Notes: generated by a model not told the origin, from the sequence alone. DNA of 64,000 nt from Chryseobacterium ureilyticum (GCF_900156735.1 NZ_FTOL01000004.1:248001-312000); one strand, 5' to 3'. Positions 1 to 9,665 are shown, numbered from the stretch's first letter. Made by a program: numbers and translations.

Positions 1-857
1 ACGGATTTTATCATGAAATATGTTTTGAGAATGTTCATATCAGCTTTGGAAATATTTCTTTAGCAGATAAGCTTCAGCTCTATTTTGAAAGTGATTTTGA
101 TACAGTGGAAATGCATTTTGCGCTGAAAGGTAAAAGCAGAGCTATTTCAGGGAACTTTGAGAAAACCGTCCAGTTTGACAGTTATCAGCACAATATTATC
201 TATGCTCACCATATGCAGGGAAAAATGGAATTTTACGGTCCCGACCTTCATATACTGGAAATTAATCTGGCTCCTGCGTTTTTCAAAAAATTTCTTCCTG
301 AACAATCAGGATTATTTGAGACTTTCAGAAATGCTATTGAGAAACAGCGCTCTTCACTCATTAACCCTGAACATAATCTGATCAGCCTTGAAATGTATCA
401 AATTCTAAATGATATTATGCATTGCGACCGGAAAGGAATTTTCAAGCGTATCTATCTTGAAGCTAAGGTAAGTGAACTTTTATTGCTACAGCTGGAACAG
501 CTTTTCTGCGATCCGGCTTCCAAATCTTCACTACCAAAGAAAGATGAGGAAAAGATCTATGCGGTGAGAGATTATATTGCGAATAATATGGATGCCAACT
601 GTTCTCTTACTGAGCTTGCTCATCAGGTTGGAACGAATGAATTTACTTTAAAGAAAGGATTTAAAGAGCTTTTTGGGACTACAGTTTTCGGATTTTGGAA
701 TGATATTAAAATGGAGCATGCAAAAAAAATGCTTCTGGACAGCAATATGAACATCAGTGAAATTTCTGATATCATTGGTTATAAAAATCCAAGACATTTT
801 TCGGCTGCTTTTAAGAGAAAATATAATGTATTACCGAGTAAAGTCGGAAACAGATAA
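1..857 (+). CDS. AraC-family transcriptional regulator (5' end outside window)
   Basis: This is a DNA-binding regulator. The C-terminal ~100 residues form the double helix-turn-helix of AraC/XylS proteins: one helix pair around ANNMDANCSLTELAHQVGTN, the second around NISEISDIIGYKNPRHFSAAFKRKY, with the family hallmark F-K-R-K-Y near the end. The frame stays open without a stop from base 3, so the GTG at 105 is internal and the gene starts upstream of the window. The visible N-terminal part would be an effector-sensing domain that I cannot assign. It precedes a TonB receptor on the same strand, which it might regulate; that is inference. Confidence 0.88.
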   Translation, partial: GFYHEICFENVHISFGNISLADKLQLYFESDFDTVEMHFALKGKSRAISGNFEKTVQFDSYQHNIIYAHHMQGKMEFYGPDLHILEINLAPAFFKKFLPEQSGLFETFRNAIEKQRSSLINPEHNLISLEMYQILNDIMHCDRKGIFKRIYLEAKVSELLLLQLEQLFCDPASKSSLPKKDEEKIYAVRDYIANNMDANCSLTELAHQVGTNEFTLKKGFKELFGTTVFGFWNDIKMEHAKKMLLDSNMNISEISDIIGYKNPRHFSAAFKRKYNVLPSKVGNR

Positions 858-1329
858 GATTCGAATTTTCTTTATCATGTACAATATTTTAAACATTCTG
901 CTGTTTTGGTAATGAGTATAATTTAAAAGCAACCATGAAAAACTGTATAACTTCTGAAAAATTAATTCATCACACTCCTATCACCAGTCTTTTCTCTACC
1001 ATTTTTGATAAGTGAAAGTTTATTTTTCTAAAATTTGAAATAAAATTCATTAAATAAAAAGAAATAATTTATTTTATTCAAATAACAACTCAAACGATAT
1101 TAATAAATCACTATTCAAAACATAACATTGTGATCTTTACAACAAATTACAATTATCCTTATTTGTATGCTTTTTAAATTTATTCATCAAATGGAGAAAA
1201 AATGCTTTTTTGATGGATTTATTTCATAATTAAAGCTTTAGAGTGTAACTAATTCCCTTTCTATTCAACTAATCCGACAAAACTATAATCTATAATCAAG
1301 AGCTTTACTACTTTAAAAAAAATAAACTA
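858..1329. other. AT-rich intergenic region upstream of the TonB receptor
   Basis: This 472-base gap separates the AraC gene from the receptor. A 26-codon ORF (935-1015, ATG to TGA, peptide beginning MKNCITSEKL) is the only coding possibility and may be chance. A hairpin-like CATCAAA/TTTGATG pair lies near 1187-1217. The receptor promoter and any AraC operator should lie here, but I see no clear TAnnTTTG match. Confidence 0.4.
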
Positions 1330-3660
1330 ATGCAAACATCTTTTTTTAAGATTGCTGCTGCTTCGGCTGCACTCTGTCTCAGCAGTTGGGCTATGGCACA
1401 GCAAAAATACCAGGTAAGCGGTACCGTAAAAGATCAGAAGAACGGCGAATTACTGATCGGAGTCAATGTGAAAGTAGCTGAAGATCCCTCCATTAATGTA
1501 ATCGCGAATGAATATGGGTTTTATTCTCTTTCATTGCCTGAAGGAAACTACAAGGTAATTATTTCATATCCGGGATATAAAGATTTTGAACAACAAATAA
1601 CGGTTAATCAGAATATAAAACTAGACCTTCCGCTTAGTCAGCAGGAACAGATTTCAAAAGCTATTGATGAAGTAGTCATTACTGGTATTAAAAAGGATAA
1701 GAATTTAACGTCAGCTCAAATGGGTTCGGAAACGTTGAATATTAAAAATATAGAAAAACTTCCGGTTCTTTTTGGAGAAAAAGATGTCATGAAAACCATC
1801 CAGCTATTACCGGGAATCAAAAGTAATGGTGAGGGAAGCAGCGGATTCAGTGTGAGAGGTGGTGCTACAGACCAGAATCTTATCCTGTTGGATGAAGCTC
1901 CTGTGTATAATGCATCTCACCTACTGGGATTTTTCAGTACTTTCAACAGTGATGCGTTAAAGGATGCCAGTATTATTAAAGGAAACAGCCCTGCCCAGTA
2001 CGGAGGAAGACTTTCTTCTGTAATGGATGTGAAAATGAAGGACGGAAATAATAAGGATTATAATATCAACGGAGGAATCGGATTGATCAGCAGCAGGCTG
2101 AGTGTGGAAGGACCTATTCAAAAGGAAAAATCTTCTTTCATTGTTTCAGGGAGAAGAACGTATGCGGATCTGTTTCTTAAAACTTCACCGGAATATAAAG
2201 ACAATAAGCTATATTTCTATGACCTAAATTTAAAGGCAAATTATCAAATCAATGAAAATAACCGTCTTTATCTTTCAGGATATTTTGGAAGAGATGTTTT
2301 GGGATTAGGGAATACATTTTCAACTGATTGGGGAAATACTACTGCTACATTGAGATGGAACAGTATTATAAACAGTAAATTATTTTCGAATACTTCATTT
2401 ATCTACAGCAATTATGATTATAAGATCAGTCTGAGAAGCAATGACAATACTTTTGGACTAAATTCTAAGATCCAGGACTGGAATCTTAAACAGGATTTTA
2501 CATGGTTTGCCGGAAATAAACATTCGGTTCGTTTTGGACTTCAGTCTATTTATCATACGATTACGCCAAGCAGTGCTTCCGGGACAAGTGTAAGCAGTTT
2601 CCCAAGAAACCCAAGAAAATCATGGGAAAATGCATTGTATATCAATGATGATTTTAAAGCAACGGAAGCTCTTACCATCAATTATGGGGCAAGACTTTCT
2701 ATGTTCAGCGTTTTAGGCGGAGATACATTTAATACTTATGAAAACGGAGTTCTTACCGACAGTCAGTTTCTTGAGAAAGGAAAGTTTGGGAAAACGTACG
2801 TGAATATTGAGCCAAGAGTTTCAGCAAATTACCGTATCAATGAAGTAAGCAGTGTGAAAGGAGCTTATTCCCGAAATACGCAGAATCTGCACCTTTTAAG
2901 CAATTCCAATAGTGGTAATCCTACGGATCAATGGATAGGAAGCAGCTATACGGTAAAACCGGAGATTGCAGATCAGATCAGTTTAGGATACAGCAGAAAT
3001 TTCAATAACAATAATTATGAACTGAATGCTGAGATCTATTATAAGTCTATGCAAAATCAGATTGATTTTAAAAACGGAGCTCAGATTACTTTTGATACTG
3101 CTGCTGATGTAGAAAGTGAACTTTTATTCGGGAAAGGAAGGGCTTACGGGCTTGAACTTATTGCTAAAAAGAAAAGCGGAAAACTTACGGGATGGATTTC
3201 TTATACGTTATCTAAAACTGAGCGAAAAATTGATGGAATTAACAATAATGAATGGTATAATGCCAGAATGGACAAAACCCATGATCTTTCTGTAGTGGCT
3301 ACTTATCAACTGAATCCTAAATGGTCTTTCTCAGGGTTATTCGTTTACAGCACCGGAAATGCGGTGACATTCCCTACCGGAAAGTATGAACTGAACGGAC
3401 AAACTGTTTTCCAATACAGCAACAGAAATGCAGACAGAATGCCAGCGTATCACAGAATGGATTTCAGTGCAACCTACGAACCGGAATCTAATAAACGTTT
3501 CCGTGGTTCATGGACCTTCGGTATTTATAATATCTATGGTCGTCAAAATGCGTATACCATTATGTTTGAAGACAATCCGGACAATCCGGGAACGACCCGT
3601 ACCATGCAGACTTCATTATTCCGCTGGGTGCCTAACATCACTTATAATTTCAAATTTTAA
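1330..3660 (+). CDS. TonB-dependent outer-membrane receptor with carboxypeptidase-regulatory-like N-terminus
   Basis: This is an outer-membrane active transporter of 776 residues powered by TonB/ExbBD. A signal peptide (about residues 1-23, cut after AMAQ) is followed by a carboxypeptidase-regulatory-like beta-sandwich (about 28-110, GVNVKV...YGFYSLSLPEGNYKV). A plug domain comes next (about 115-240, SVRGGATDQNLILLDEAPVYN). The rest is a long beta-barrel ending in aromatic-rich strands and a terminal Phe. The gene is 3 bases from a DUF4249 lipoprotein gene, a pairing common in Bacteroidota. The substrate is unknown. The upstream AraC gene is a candidate regulator. Confidence 0.93.
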   Translation: MQTSFFKIAAASAALCLSSWAMAQQKYQVSGTVKDQKNGELLIGVNVKVAEDPSINVIANEYGFYSLSLPEGNYKVIISYPGYKDFEQQITVNQNIKLDLPLSQQEQISKAIDEVVITGIKKDKNLTSAQMGSETLNIKNIEKLPVLFGEKDVMKTIQLLPGIKSNGEGSSGFSVRGGATDQNLILLDEAPVYNASHLLGFFSTFNSDALKDASIIKGNSPAQYGGRLSSVMDVKMKDGNNKDYNINGGIGLISSRLSVEGPIQKEKSSFIVSGRRTYADLFLKTSPEYKDNKLYFYDLNLKANYQINENNRLYLSGYFGRDVLGLGNTFSTDWGNTTATLRWNSIINSKLFSNTSFIYSNYDYKISLRSNDNTFGLNSKIQDWNLKQDFTWFAGNKHSVRFGLQSIYHTITPSSASGTSVSSFPRNPRKSWENALYINDDFKATEALTINYGARLSMFSVLGGDTFNTYENGVLTDSQFLEKGKFGKTYVNIEPRVSANYRINEVSSVKGAYSRNTQNLHLLSNSNSGNPTDQWIGSSYTVKPEIADQISLGYSRNFNNNNYELNAEIYYKSMQNQIDFKNGAQITFDTAADVESELLFGKGRAYGLELIAKKKSGKLTGWISYTLSKTERKIDGINNNEWYNARMDKTHDLSVVATYQLNPKWSFSGLFVYSTGNAVTFPTGKYELNGQTVFQYSNRNADRMPAYHRMDFSATYEPESNKRFRGSWTFGIYNIYGRQNAYTIMFEDNPDNPGTTRTMQTSLFRWVPNITYNFKF

Positions 3661-3663
3661 ATC

Positions 3664-4476
3664 ATGAAAAATACTTTTTTAATCATATTATCTTTGTTTT
3701 TAGTCACTTCTTGTCAAAAGGAAATAGACGTAGATCTGGCTGACCAAAGTGGAAAAATCGTTATTGAAGGAAATATAACGGATCAATCAGGACCTTATAC
3801 GATCAGGATTACAAAGTCTGTCGCGGTTTCCAATCCTAATCTTTATCCAGAAGTAGCAGATGCACAGGTTACTTTAAGTGATAATACCGGACAGACAGAA
3901 ACATTACAACATATTGGGGATGGTAAATACCAAACTTCAACCTTTATGGGAGTTCCGGGAAGAACATATACCTTGAAGGTTGTGTCTGAAGGACAGCAAT
4001 ATATTGCGCAAAGTACAATGCCTGAGGCAATAGATTTTGAAGGTCTGGAGCAGGATTCTTTTAAATTCGGGGACAGAACCAGCTATACGCTTTTACCGAT
4101 ATATACTGATCCTGTAGCCTTGGGGAACCGTTACTTGTTTAGTTTTACCATCAATAATATGAATAAAAAATATATTGATGTATTTTCTGACAATATCAAT
4201 AACGGTTTACCTAATCAGCGCCCGATCATGCTTCCTAATGATGACAGAAAAGGTGCAGATCATCAGGTGGTGGCAGGTGATACTATTTATGTGGAAATGC
4301 AATGTATCGATACTAAAGTATTCACTTATTACAGTGCGCTTTTAGACCTTTCGAATGGCAGCGGAGTTACTCCATCCAATCCGCCAAGCAATATCAGCAA
4401 TGGAGCTTTGGGATATTTTTCTGCTCATACACAAAGGAATAAAAGTATTGTGATTCAGGAAGACAACAATCAATAA
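3664..4476 (+). CDS. DUF4249 lipoprotein, partner of the TonB receptor
   Basis: This is a 270-residue surface or periplasmic lipoprotein. The leader ends in the lipobox LVTSC (Cys about residue 17). Behind it lies an Ig-like region (GKIVIEGNITDQSGPYTIRI) that matches the DUF4249 family. These proteins are encoded next to TonB receptors that carry an N-terminal regulatory-like domain, as here, so it probably works with the receptor in binding or handling the ligand. The function of the family is not established. The genes are 3 bases apart and share the terminator just downstream. Confidence 0.85.
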   Translation: MKNTFLIILSLFLVTSCQKEIDVDLADQSGKIVIEGNITDQSGPYTIRITKSVAVSNPNLYPEVADAQVTLSDNTGQTETLQHIGDGKYQTSTFMGVPGRTYTLKVVSEGQQYIAQSTMPEAIDFEGLEQDSFKFGDRTSYTLLPIYTDPVALGNRYLFSFTINNMNKKYIDVFSDNINNGLPNQRPIMLPNDDRKGADHQVVAGDTIYVEMQCIDTKVFTYYSALLDLSNGSGVTPSNPPSNISNGALGYFSAHTQRNKSIVIQEDNNQ

Positions 4477-4482
4477 AAATTT

Positions 4483-4515
4483 AAAAGGATATTTCAGTAT
4501 TTGGAATATCCTTTT
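4483..4515 (+). terminator. Intrinsic terminator after the TonB/DUF4249 operon
   Basis: An 11-bp perfect stem (AAAAGGATATT at 4483-4493 with AATATCCTTTT at 4505-4515) is followed by a T-rich tail. Confidence 0.85.
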
Positions 4516-4605
4516 ATTTTTTCACATTATTTCAAATACTCCTGACATTCTGTTGTCATAGCTTGACCTTAGTTTTGTATCAAATTATTTAAATATAAAA
4601 ATCAT

Positions 4606-5004
4606 ATGAAACTAGCATCATTAAGAATCATTACTAAAGACATCAAACAATCTGTAGAGTTTTATGAAAAAGCAACGGGACTCACAGCACAATGGTATAC
4701 GGAAGATTTTGCAGAGTTTACAACAGATTCAATTACAATTGCCATAGGAAGTACCCGCACCATGAAAATGTTTGGTGTAGAGCAATCAACAGAAACCAAA
4801 AGCCATATAAACACAATTATAGAATTCTTAGTTTCTAATGTAGATACTGAATTTGAAAGAATCAAAAGCTTAACGAAACATATTATTCAGGAACCTACAA
4901 CAATGCCTTGGGGAAACCGCTCTCTCCTGTTCTGTGATCCGGATGGCAATATGATTAATTTCTTTACGCCTGTAAGTGCAGAAGCAATTCAGAAGTTCAG
5001 TTAA
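4606..5004 (+). CDS. VOC-family (glyoxalase/bleomycin-resistance-like) protein
   Basis: This 132-residue protein has the paired beta-alpha-beta-beta-beta layout of the vicinal-oxygen-chelate fold. It begins with LRIITKDIKQSVEFYEKATG and ends with the typical CDPDGNMINFFTPV segment, whose acidic residue often binds the metal. VOC proteins include glyoxalases, dioxygenases and antibiotic-sequestering proteins, and the sequence does not tell which this is. A TAGTTTTG element at 4570-4577 fits a Bacteroidota -7 box, but the -33 box is weak. Confidence 0.85.
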   Translation: MKLASLRIITKDIKQSVEFYEKATGLTAQWYTEDFAEFTTDSITIAIGSTRTMKMFGVEQSTETKSHINTIIEFLVSNVDTEFERIKSLTKHIIQEPTTMPWGNRSLLFCDPDGNMINFFTPVSAEAIQKFS

Positions 5005-5138
5005 TTTTTTCTAACATAGATCTTTCTAAACCTATATTCTACAAGATTGTTTTTAACCACATCGCAAACAGAAAATGATAGGCAAATGTATAACCAATTC
5101 ATTTGCGCATTCGTTGCTAAAAAAGTATCCGATATTTT

Positions 5139-5244
5139 GCCACGGATGCACGAGTATTTTTTGTAATGTTTCTTGTAACCTGTAAAATCTGCGAGAGTTA
5201 AATAATAAGTAGTTTTATATTAAATCTATTCGTGAATTCGTGGC
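5139..5244. repeat. MITE-like inverted-repeat element (GCCACGGATGCACGA ... TTCGTGAATTCGTGGC)
   Basis: The left arm at 5139-5153 and right arm at 5229-5244 are imperfect reverse complements around an 80-base AT-rich core. The same arms recur at 9566-9584 (left arm only) and 41454-41492 (compact form with both arms), so this is a dispersed family. It carries no ORF. Confidence 0.6.
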
Positions 5245-5288
5245 GAAAAAAAGTATAAGATATTTTGAAAACCAAGACATAAAGCAAT

Positions 5289-5321
5289 AAAAAAAGGAGG
5301 TCATGTTGCCTCCTTTTTTAT
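5289..5321. terminator. Intrinsic terminator hairpin
   Basis: The stem AAAAAGGAGG (5291-5300) pairs with CCTCCTTTTT (5309-5318) around an 8-base loop, with A- and T-runs outside, so it could work on both strands. The nearest upstream gene on the plus strand is the VOC gene, 285 bases away; the repeat element at 5139-5244 may have been inserted between them. Confidence 0.7.
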
Positions 5322-5686
5322 TGTACTAATAACCTACCAATTGAACTTCCTTATAGTAATTTGTGTTTTTTTTCTTATCGATCATTTGGTTTTTTCAAGA
5401 AGTTCTCGCTAAAAGGTATTCATACTTTTCTTATTTATTTTCATCACTTGCGTTTTATATAACTATAGTTTATTATTTGTATAGTTGTCTCATTTACCTT
5501 TTGTTATGAAGTGAAAAAGCTAAAAAAACATTTACATTTCATTTGGTAAATTTTATACTGCAAAGTAACGACATTGAAGAATATTATCATCTATAAAACC
5601 CGTAGATACAAATCGGACACGTTATAGATATTTATCGATAGTTTCTTTCAATGTTAAAAAAAGCGAAGAATAGACCTTAAAAAACG

Positions 5687-6340
5687 TTATATCTTGTGAT
5701 GTGTTTTGATCAGATCAATCAGTTCAACCAGGTTGTCTATTTTTAATTTTTCGAAGATATTTTTTTTAATGGTACTTACTGTATTTTGCTTTATATCTAA
5801 ATTATTCGCAATTTCCAGATTACCAAGTCCTTCTGCGTATAATTCTGCAATCTGAAGCTCTCTTTTGGTCAAAGTACTAAGAGGGCTTATCAGGGACGGA
5901 TTGTAAACAAACTGTACCAATAAGTTTCTTACAACATCGGAAAGATACTCTCCTTTCTGTACAAAATTGATGATGGCATCTCTTACTTCTTCTTCCTCAC
6001 TCAGTTTACTTAAATATCCGTTTGCACCTGCCTTGATGAATTTAAGTGCATACAAATCTTCTTCAAGACCTGTAAAGATCAGAATTTTTAAATCAGGATT
6101 TGCATTTTTAAGCTGTGGCAAAACATGCAGACTGTTTCCTTCCGGAAAGTGAGCATCAATGATCGCCATTTCTATTTCCTTAGACTCTACCAGCTCTACA
6201 GCCTGTTGTAAAGATGAAGTGTGATAAATTTTAGCATTGGGAACGATATCGGTAATGACAATCTCCATTCCCTGTCTTACAATACTGTGATCATCTGCTA
6301 AAAGGAATGTGATCTCTCTGTTTTCAATTGGCGTTTCCAT
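5687..6340 (-). CDS. Response regulator, receiver plus LuxR-type HTH (NarL family)
   Basis: This 217-residue regulator is the output half of a two-component system. Residues about 10-130 form the receiver: acidic pair in LLADDHSIVRQG, likely phospho-Asp in AIIDAHFPEG, Thr in ILIFTGL and the conserved Lys in LSKLSEE. Residues about 150-215 form a LuxR HTH (LTKRELQIAELYAEGLGNLEIA). Its start overlaps the end of the histidine kinase gene upstream, so the two are co-transcribed and probably translationally coupled. Targets are unknown. Confidence 0.92.
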   Translation of the reverse strand: METPIENREITFLLADDHSIVRQGMEIVITDIVPNAKIYHTSSLQQAVELVESKEIEMAIIDAHFPEGNSLHVLPQLKNANPDLKILIFTGLEEDLYALKFIKAGANGYLSKLSEEEEVRDAIINFVQKGEYLSDVVRNLLVQFVYNPSLISPLSTLTKRELQIAELYAEGLGNLEIANNLDIKQNTVSTIKKNIFEKLKIDNLVELIDLIKTHHKI

Positions 6341-8067
6341 TATTTATTATTGATATTTAAATTTATCCTGAATGTTACTTTTGTTCCTTTGTGAAGCTTA
6401 CTTTCAACGGAGATATTCCCATCGAAAAGCTCTACAATTTCTTTAACAAGGTTCAGCCCAAGTCCGGCACCAAGATTATCTACCTCATCAGATACTGTTC
6501 CCTGGTAATAAGGGTCGAAGATCTTTTTCAGATCAGATTCTGATATTCCTACTCCTGTGTCTCCTACGGTTGTGATCAGGGTAATTTTATCCTTACCAGC
6601 AGGTTCAGTGAACATCACAAGATCAATCTGCCCGTTTTCTGTAAATTTATTAGCATTTCCAAGGATATTCATAAAGATCTGATTGATTCTTATATTATCC
6701 GAAAATACGACCACATCCTCCGGAATCCTGTCCGTTACTGCAAACTTATTATTTCTTGTCTCCAAATATGGAGTGATCACTTTTACAATGGAACCTACCT
6801 CATCTTTAAGATTAAAAACCGACTTGATTAGTTTCTTTTCTGCCTCCTGATTCTTTGTGTATTCCAAAATCTGGTTAGACTGAAGAAGCAAGGTACTGTT
6901 CGTAAACTTAATAGACTTCAGGTAATCCTTGATGGTTTCGTCTTCTGTTGTCCTGTGAATCTTATCAATAAAGATATTAATAATTTTTAATGGTGATCTT
7001 AAATCGTGGCTTAACATTCCCAAAATCCTGTTTTTGAAATTCAGGTTGTTTTTGATTTCATTATTCGCTGCATCCAGTTTTCTTTCATAGATAAATGCAA
7101 CTCTGGTAAAGTACATGATCAGGATTGATACAATAAACATTAAAACCATCAATCCTAATACAAGGTATCTTCTGATTTTATTATTATCAGAGCTTTGTTT
7201 ACTGTATTCTTTTTCAAGTTCGGTCTTGAAGTCTTTAATGGCACTTTCATACACATCAATCAGTCCGTTACTGTAAACCAAAAGCTTATTAAAGTTACTG
7301 TAAAACTGCAGATTATCTTTCTGTTTCCTTGCTGCATCCTGTTGAACTTTTTTTACCTCAGCGGCATAATGCTTGTCCATAGACTTCAACGTGTTATCCA
7401 TTTTGGATTTTACCTGGGAAATATCTATGGTTTTATTATTCGTTAAGGTAATTACAGTACTTTCTTTCTGAACATCTACTTTCCCTGTTACAGCATCTTT
7501 TAAACGACCGAAAAAACCTTTCTTCTTAATGGTGTCAGCATAGGTACGGGTTTGTATATTGAAATCATAGAAGTCATTTTTATACTTCTGTGGCTCATAT
7601 TGCTTCTCCTCTATCTTTGCTGGCTGGTTCAAAGAAGTTTCATATACGGAATCAATCAATGTTTTGAGCTTATTGACTTTCACTGTATCTTGCTTATGAA
7701 GCGCCAGATTCTTTTTAAGTCTCGGGCTTGTATTTTCATACTCACCGATCTTATCAAAATTCAGCTTAAGTTTTTTAAGGGATTCAAAGTATAACTGTAG
7801 ATCTTTATTATCCTGAGTCACCATATATTTCTGAAGATGTCCCTGCGCGTCCATAAAATCTTTCCTTGAATTATCAGTTAAGCCACCTAAAGCTCTACTT
7901 TCTTCCAATTGAGTCTTAATAAACTGTAGTTTCTTCTCATTAACGACCTCGTTATAAAAAAATATCCCGATAATCACCTGTATCAATAAAATACAGATAA
8001 TCAACGAATAATGAACAACCTTCCTTAATCTAAAATTTAAGAATTTATATCCCATATCATCTAGCAC
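6340..8067 (-). CDS. Membrane sensor histidine kinase
   Basis: This 575-residue kinase senses a signal and phosphorylates the adjacent response regulator. One membrane helix lies near residues 18-38 and a second near 302-325. Between them is a long, Lys-rich, coiled-coil-like extracytoplasmic sensor with no recognisable domain. The cytoplasmic part has the H-box MLSHDLRSPLK, then the ATPase boxes NILGNANKFT (N), DTGVGIS (G1) and GAGLGLN (G2). MGYKFLNF, four codons in, is an equally good start. The response-regulator gene overlaps its stop codon. Confidence 0.9.
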   Translation of the reverse strand: MLDDMGYKFLNFRLRKVVHYSLIICILLIQVIIGIFFYNEVVNEKKLQFIKTQLEESRALGGLTDNSRKDFMDAQGHLQKYMVTQDNKDLQLYFESLKKLKLNFDKIGEYENTSPRLKKNLALHKQDTVKVNKLKTLIDSVYETSLNQPAKIEEKQYEPQKYKNDFYDFNIQTRTYADTIKKKGFFGRLKDAVTGKVDVQKESTVITLTNNKTIDISQVKSKMDNTLKSMDKHYAAEVKKVQQDAARKQKDNLQFYSNFNKLLVYSNGLIDVYESAIKDFKTELEKEYSKQSSDNNKIRRYLVLGLMVLMFIVSILIMYFTRVAFIYERKLDAANNEIKNNLNFKNRILGMLSHDLRSPLKIINIFIDKIHRTTEDETIKDYLKSIKFTNSTLLLQSNQILEYTKNQEAEKKLIKSVFNLKDEVGSIVKVITPYLETRNNKFAVTDRIPEDVVVFSDNIRINQIFMNILGNANKFTENGQIDLVMFTEPAGKDKITLITTVGDTGVGISESDLKKIFDPYYQGTVSDEVDNLGAGLGLNLVKEIVELFDGNISVESKLHKGTKVTFRINLNINNK

Positions 8068-8372
8068 CTAAATTAATACCTGAATTCTTTAAGCTTTTAT
8101 TTATCATTAGTCTTAACCTATATAATATTATTACCAAAAATATAATAATTGGCTCATAACATTCAATTAGCAAAGTTAAAGTAAATTTTGTCTTCTTGAT
8201 AATAGTAAATTCCCGGTAAAATTGTCGAAATAGAATCCTAATTTACATTAAAACAGCTATAAAACCTTAGCTTTTCATTAAAGTAAATATATTTTTTTGG
8301 ATTAGATGTAAAAATTGAAGATAATGCAAAAACTCTTTTATTTTAAAATCATCAATAAATTCATATGTTTTT
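8068..8372. other. Intergenic region upstream of the kinase
   Basis: These 305 AT-rich bases hold no ORF I would defend. The promoter of the kinase/regulator pair must lie here, but no clear TAnnTTTG box stands out. Confidence 0.4.
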
Positions 8373-8770
8373 TCATTCTTCAATCCATTTTCGAAAGATT
8401 GCCGTATTGCTTTGACTGTTGATAAGATGTCCATTCACTCCTTTTACTTTAATAGATAAAGTATTTTTATTGTAACGTTCTATTTTTTCAACATGTTTTT
8501 TTATGAACAAGCTCACTTCTGTTGATTCTGAAGAACTCAGAGGGATGAAGATTATTCTCAATTTCCTTTAAAGTAGATTCACTCAGCAGATATTTTTTCC
8601 CTGCTGTATCAATAGCGAAAACAAATTCACCGTACCATCCTTTTCCACAGTATTGATTCTTTCAATATCTATTTCGGTAAATTTCTGGAGACCGTCTGTA
8701 CTGAATGCAAAAGACATTAAAAAGATGATCCTAATAACCAAATGTTCTAAAAAAAGAGTTCCTTATTCAT
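8373..8770 (-). pseudogene. Broken LytTR-type DNA-binding protein gene
   Basis: Three reading frames on the minus strand together spell one LytTR-like protein. The last piece (HVEKIERYNKNTLSIKV ... FRKWIEE, stop at 8373) follows FFRINRSELVHKK in another frame; the two join if the 7-T run at 8496-8502 had 6 bases. Further upstream, EIDIERINTVEK joins GWYGEFVFAIDTAGKKYLL if the 4-T run at 8641-8644 had 5 bases. A start near MNKELFF (8770) would need one more base in the A-run at 8749-8755. The FFRINRS motif is typical of LytTR domains. All breaks fall in homopolymers, so either real decay or sequencing error is possible. Confidence 0.72.
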
Positions 8771-8922
8771 AATTATATTGTTTTCTATTGTTGGTTTTGA
8801 TACGTCAAAGCTAACGCAATCACTTTAACTGCTCAAGCAGAAAACAATGAACTAAGGAAATAAAGAAATGAATGAAGAATTTTTACAGATGAATGTTTGG
8901 AAAGCTTATCTAAGATTAAATT

Positions 8923-9507
8923 CTACTGAAAATGTTTAGGTTTTTCTTTTCTTACTGCATGTGTTACTATCTCATCAATACGTTTTTGCCTGGTTTCGGG
9001 TCTTTTAGCAAACACAATCCAATGCAGCATCATTTTTTTCATTGATTTACTCAAACTTAAGAAATAATCCTTTGAGCCTATATTAATTTTAAACGCTTCT
9101 TCTAAATCATCAGGAATAATAAGCTCTTCTACACTATCCAGAATATTCCACGAACCATTTTCCTTTGCTCTCCTGATAGTTTCATATCCAGCTTCTTGCA
9201 TCAGGTTACCTCCTATGAGTCTTTCAATTTTTTCCTTATTTATCTTTGACCAGGTACTCTTAGGCTTACGTTTACTGAACAATTGCATGAAAGAATACTG
9301 ATCTATGGGCTTTCTTGTGCTGTCTATCCATCCGAAACAAAGTGATTCATCTACAAGGTCACTCCAGCGAGCAACAGGTAAATTTGATTTCACCGTATTA
9401 CAAATAACCCAAATGGATTGCTCTGTCTGATGATTTTCTTCCAGCCATGTTCTCCATTCTGCACTGGAATTGATGAATATTGTTTTTCTTTCGTTTACGT
9501 GTGCCAT
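8923..9507 (-). CDS. YdeI/OmpD-associated family protein
   Basis: This 194-residue cytoplasmic protein matches the YdeI family: an N-terminal EWRTWLEENHQTEQSIWV block, the central SLCFGWIDSTRKP motif, the FSKRKPKSTWSKINKEKIERL segment, and a C-terminal region ending in basic residues (RPETRQKRIDEIV). Members are linked to envelope stress or peptide resistance in some bacteria, but the biochemical activity is not established. It stands alone between a pseudogene and the transposon. Confidence 0.85.
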   Translation of the reverse strand: MAHVNERKTIFINSSAEWRTWLEENHQTEQSIWVICNTVKSNLPVARWSDLVDESLCFGWIDSTRKPIDQYSFMQLFSKRKPKSTWSKINKEKIERLIGGNLMQEAGYETIRRAKENGSWNILDSVEELIIPDDLEEAFKINIGSKDYFLSLSKSMKKMMLHWIVFAKRPETRQKRIDEIVTHAVRKEKPKHFQ

Positions 9508-9565
9508 GTGTCTTTGTTTTACGTAAAATTATGGAAAATGGATGACAACTGTTTGTCAGTAGTTT

Positions 9566-9584
9566 GCCACGGATGCACGAATGA
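9566..9584. repeat. Half copy of the GCCACGGATGCACGA repeat
   Basis: GCCACGGATGCACGAATGA matches the left arm of the element at 5139-5244. No matching right arm follows before the transposon end, so this is a solo arm or a remnant. Confidence 0.5.
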
Positions 9585-9634
9585 AATGATTATACGTTAG
9601 CCTATCAGCCTATGTCGCTATGTGTTTTGACAAA

Positions 9635-9665
9635 AAAAGATGAAACATTATCTGTCTCATCTTTT
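9635..9665 (-). terminator. Terminator probably belonging to the phosphodiesterase gene now at 14225
   Basis: The stem AAAAGATGA (9635-9643) pairs with TCATCTTTT (9657-9665), and a T-run follows on the minus strand. Removing the transposon (9674-14216) and one target copy puts this hairpin a few bases behind the stop codon of the minus-strand metallo-hydrolase, so it appears to be that gene's original terminator. Confidence 0.75.

Larger units (their letters stand above)
5005..5686. other. Intergenic region with an inverted-repeat element and a terminator hairpin
   Basis: No gene is supported in these 682 bases. An element bounded by inverted arms lies at 5139-5244, and a strong hairpin with a T-run lies at 5289-5321. 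The remainder, up to the response-regulator stop codon, is AT-rich and featureless to me. Confidence 0.6.

Noticed and set aside
105..857. GTG at 105 as the start of the AraC gene
   Set aside because: The frame is open to the window edge, so the gene almost certainly begins upstream.
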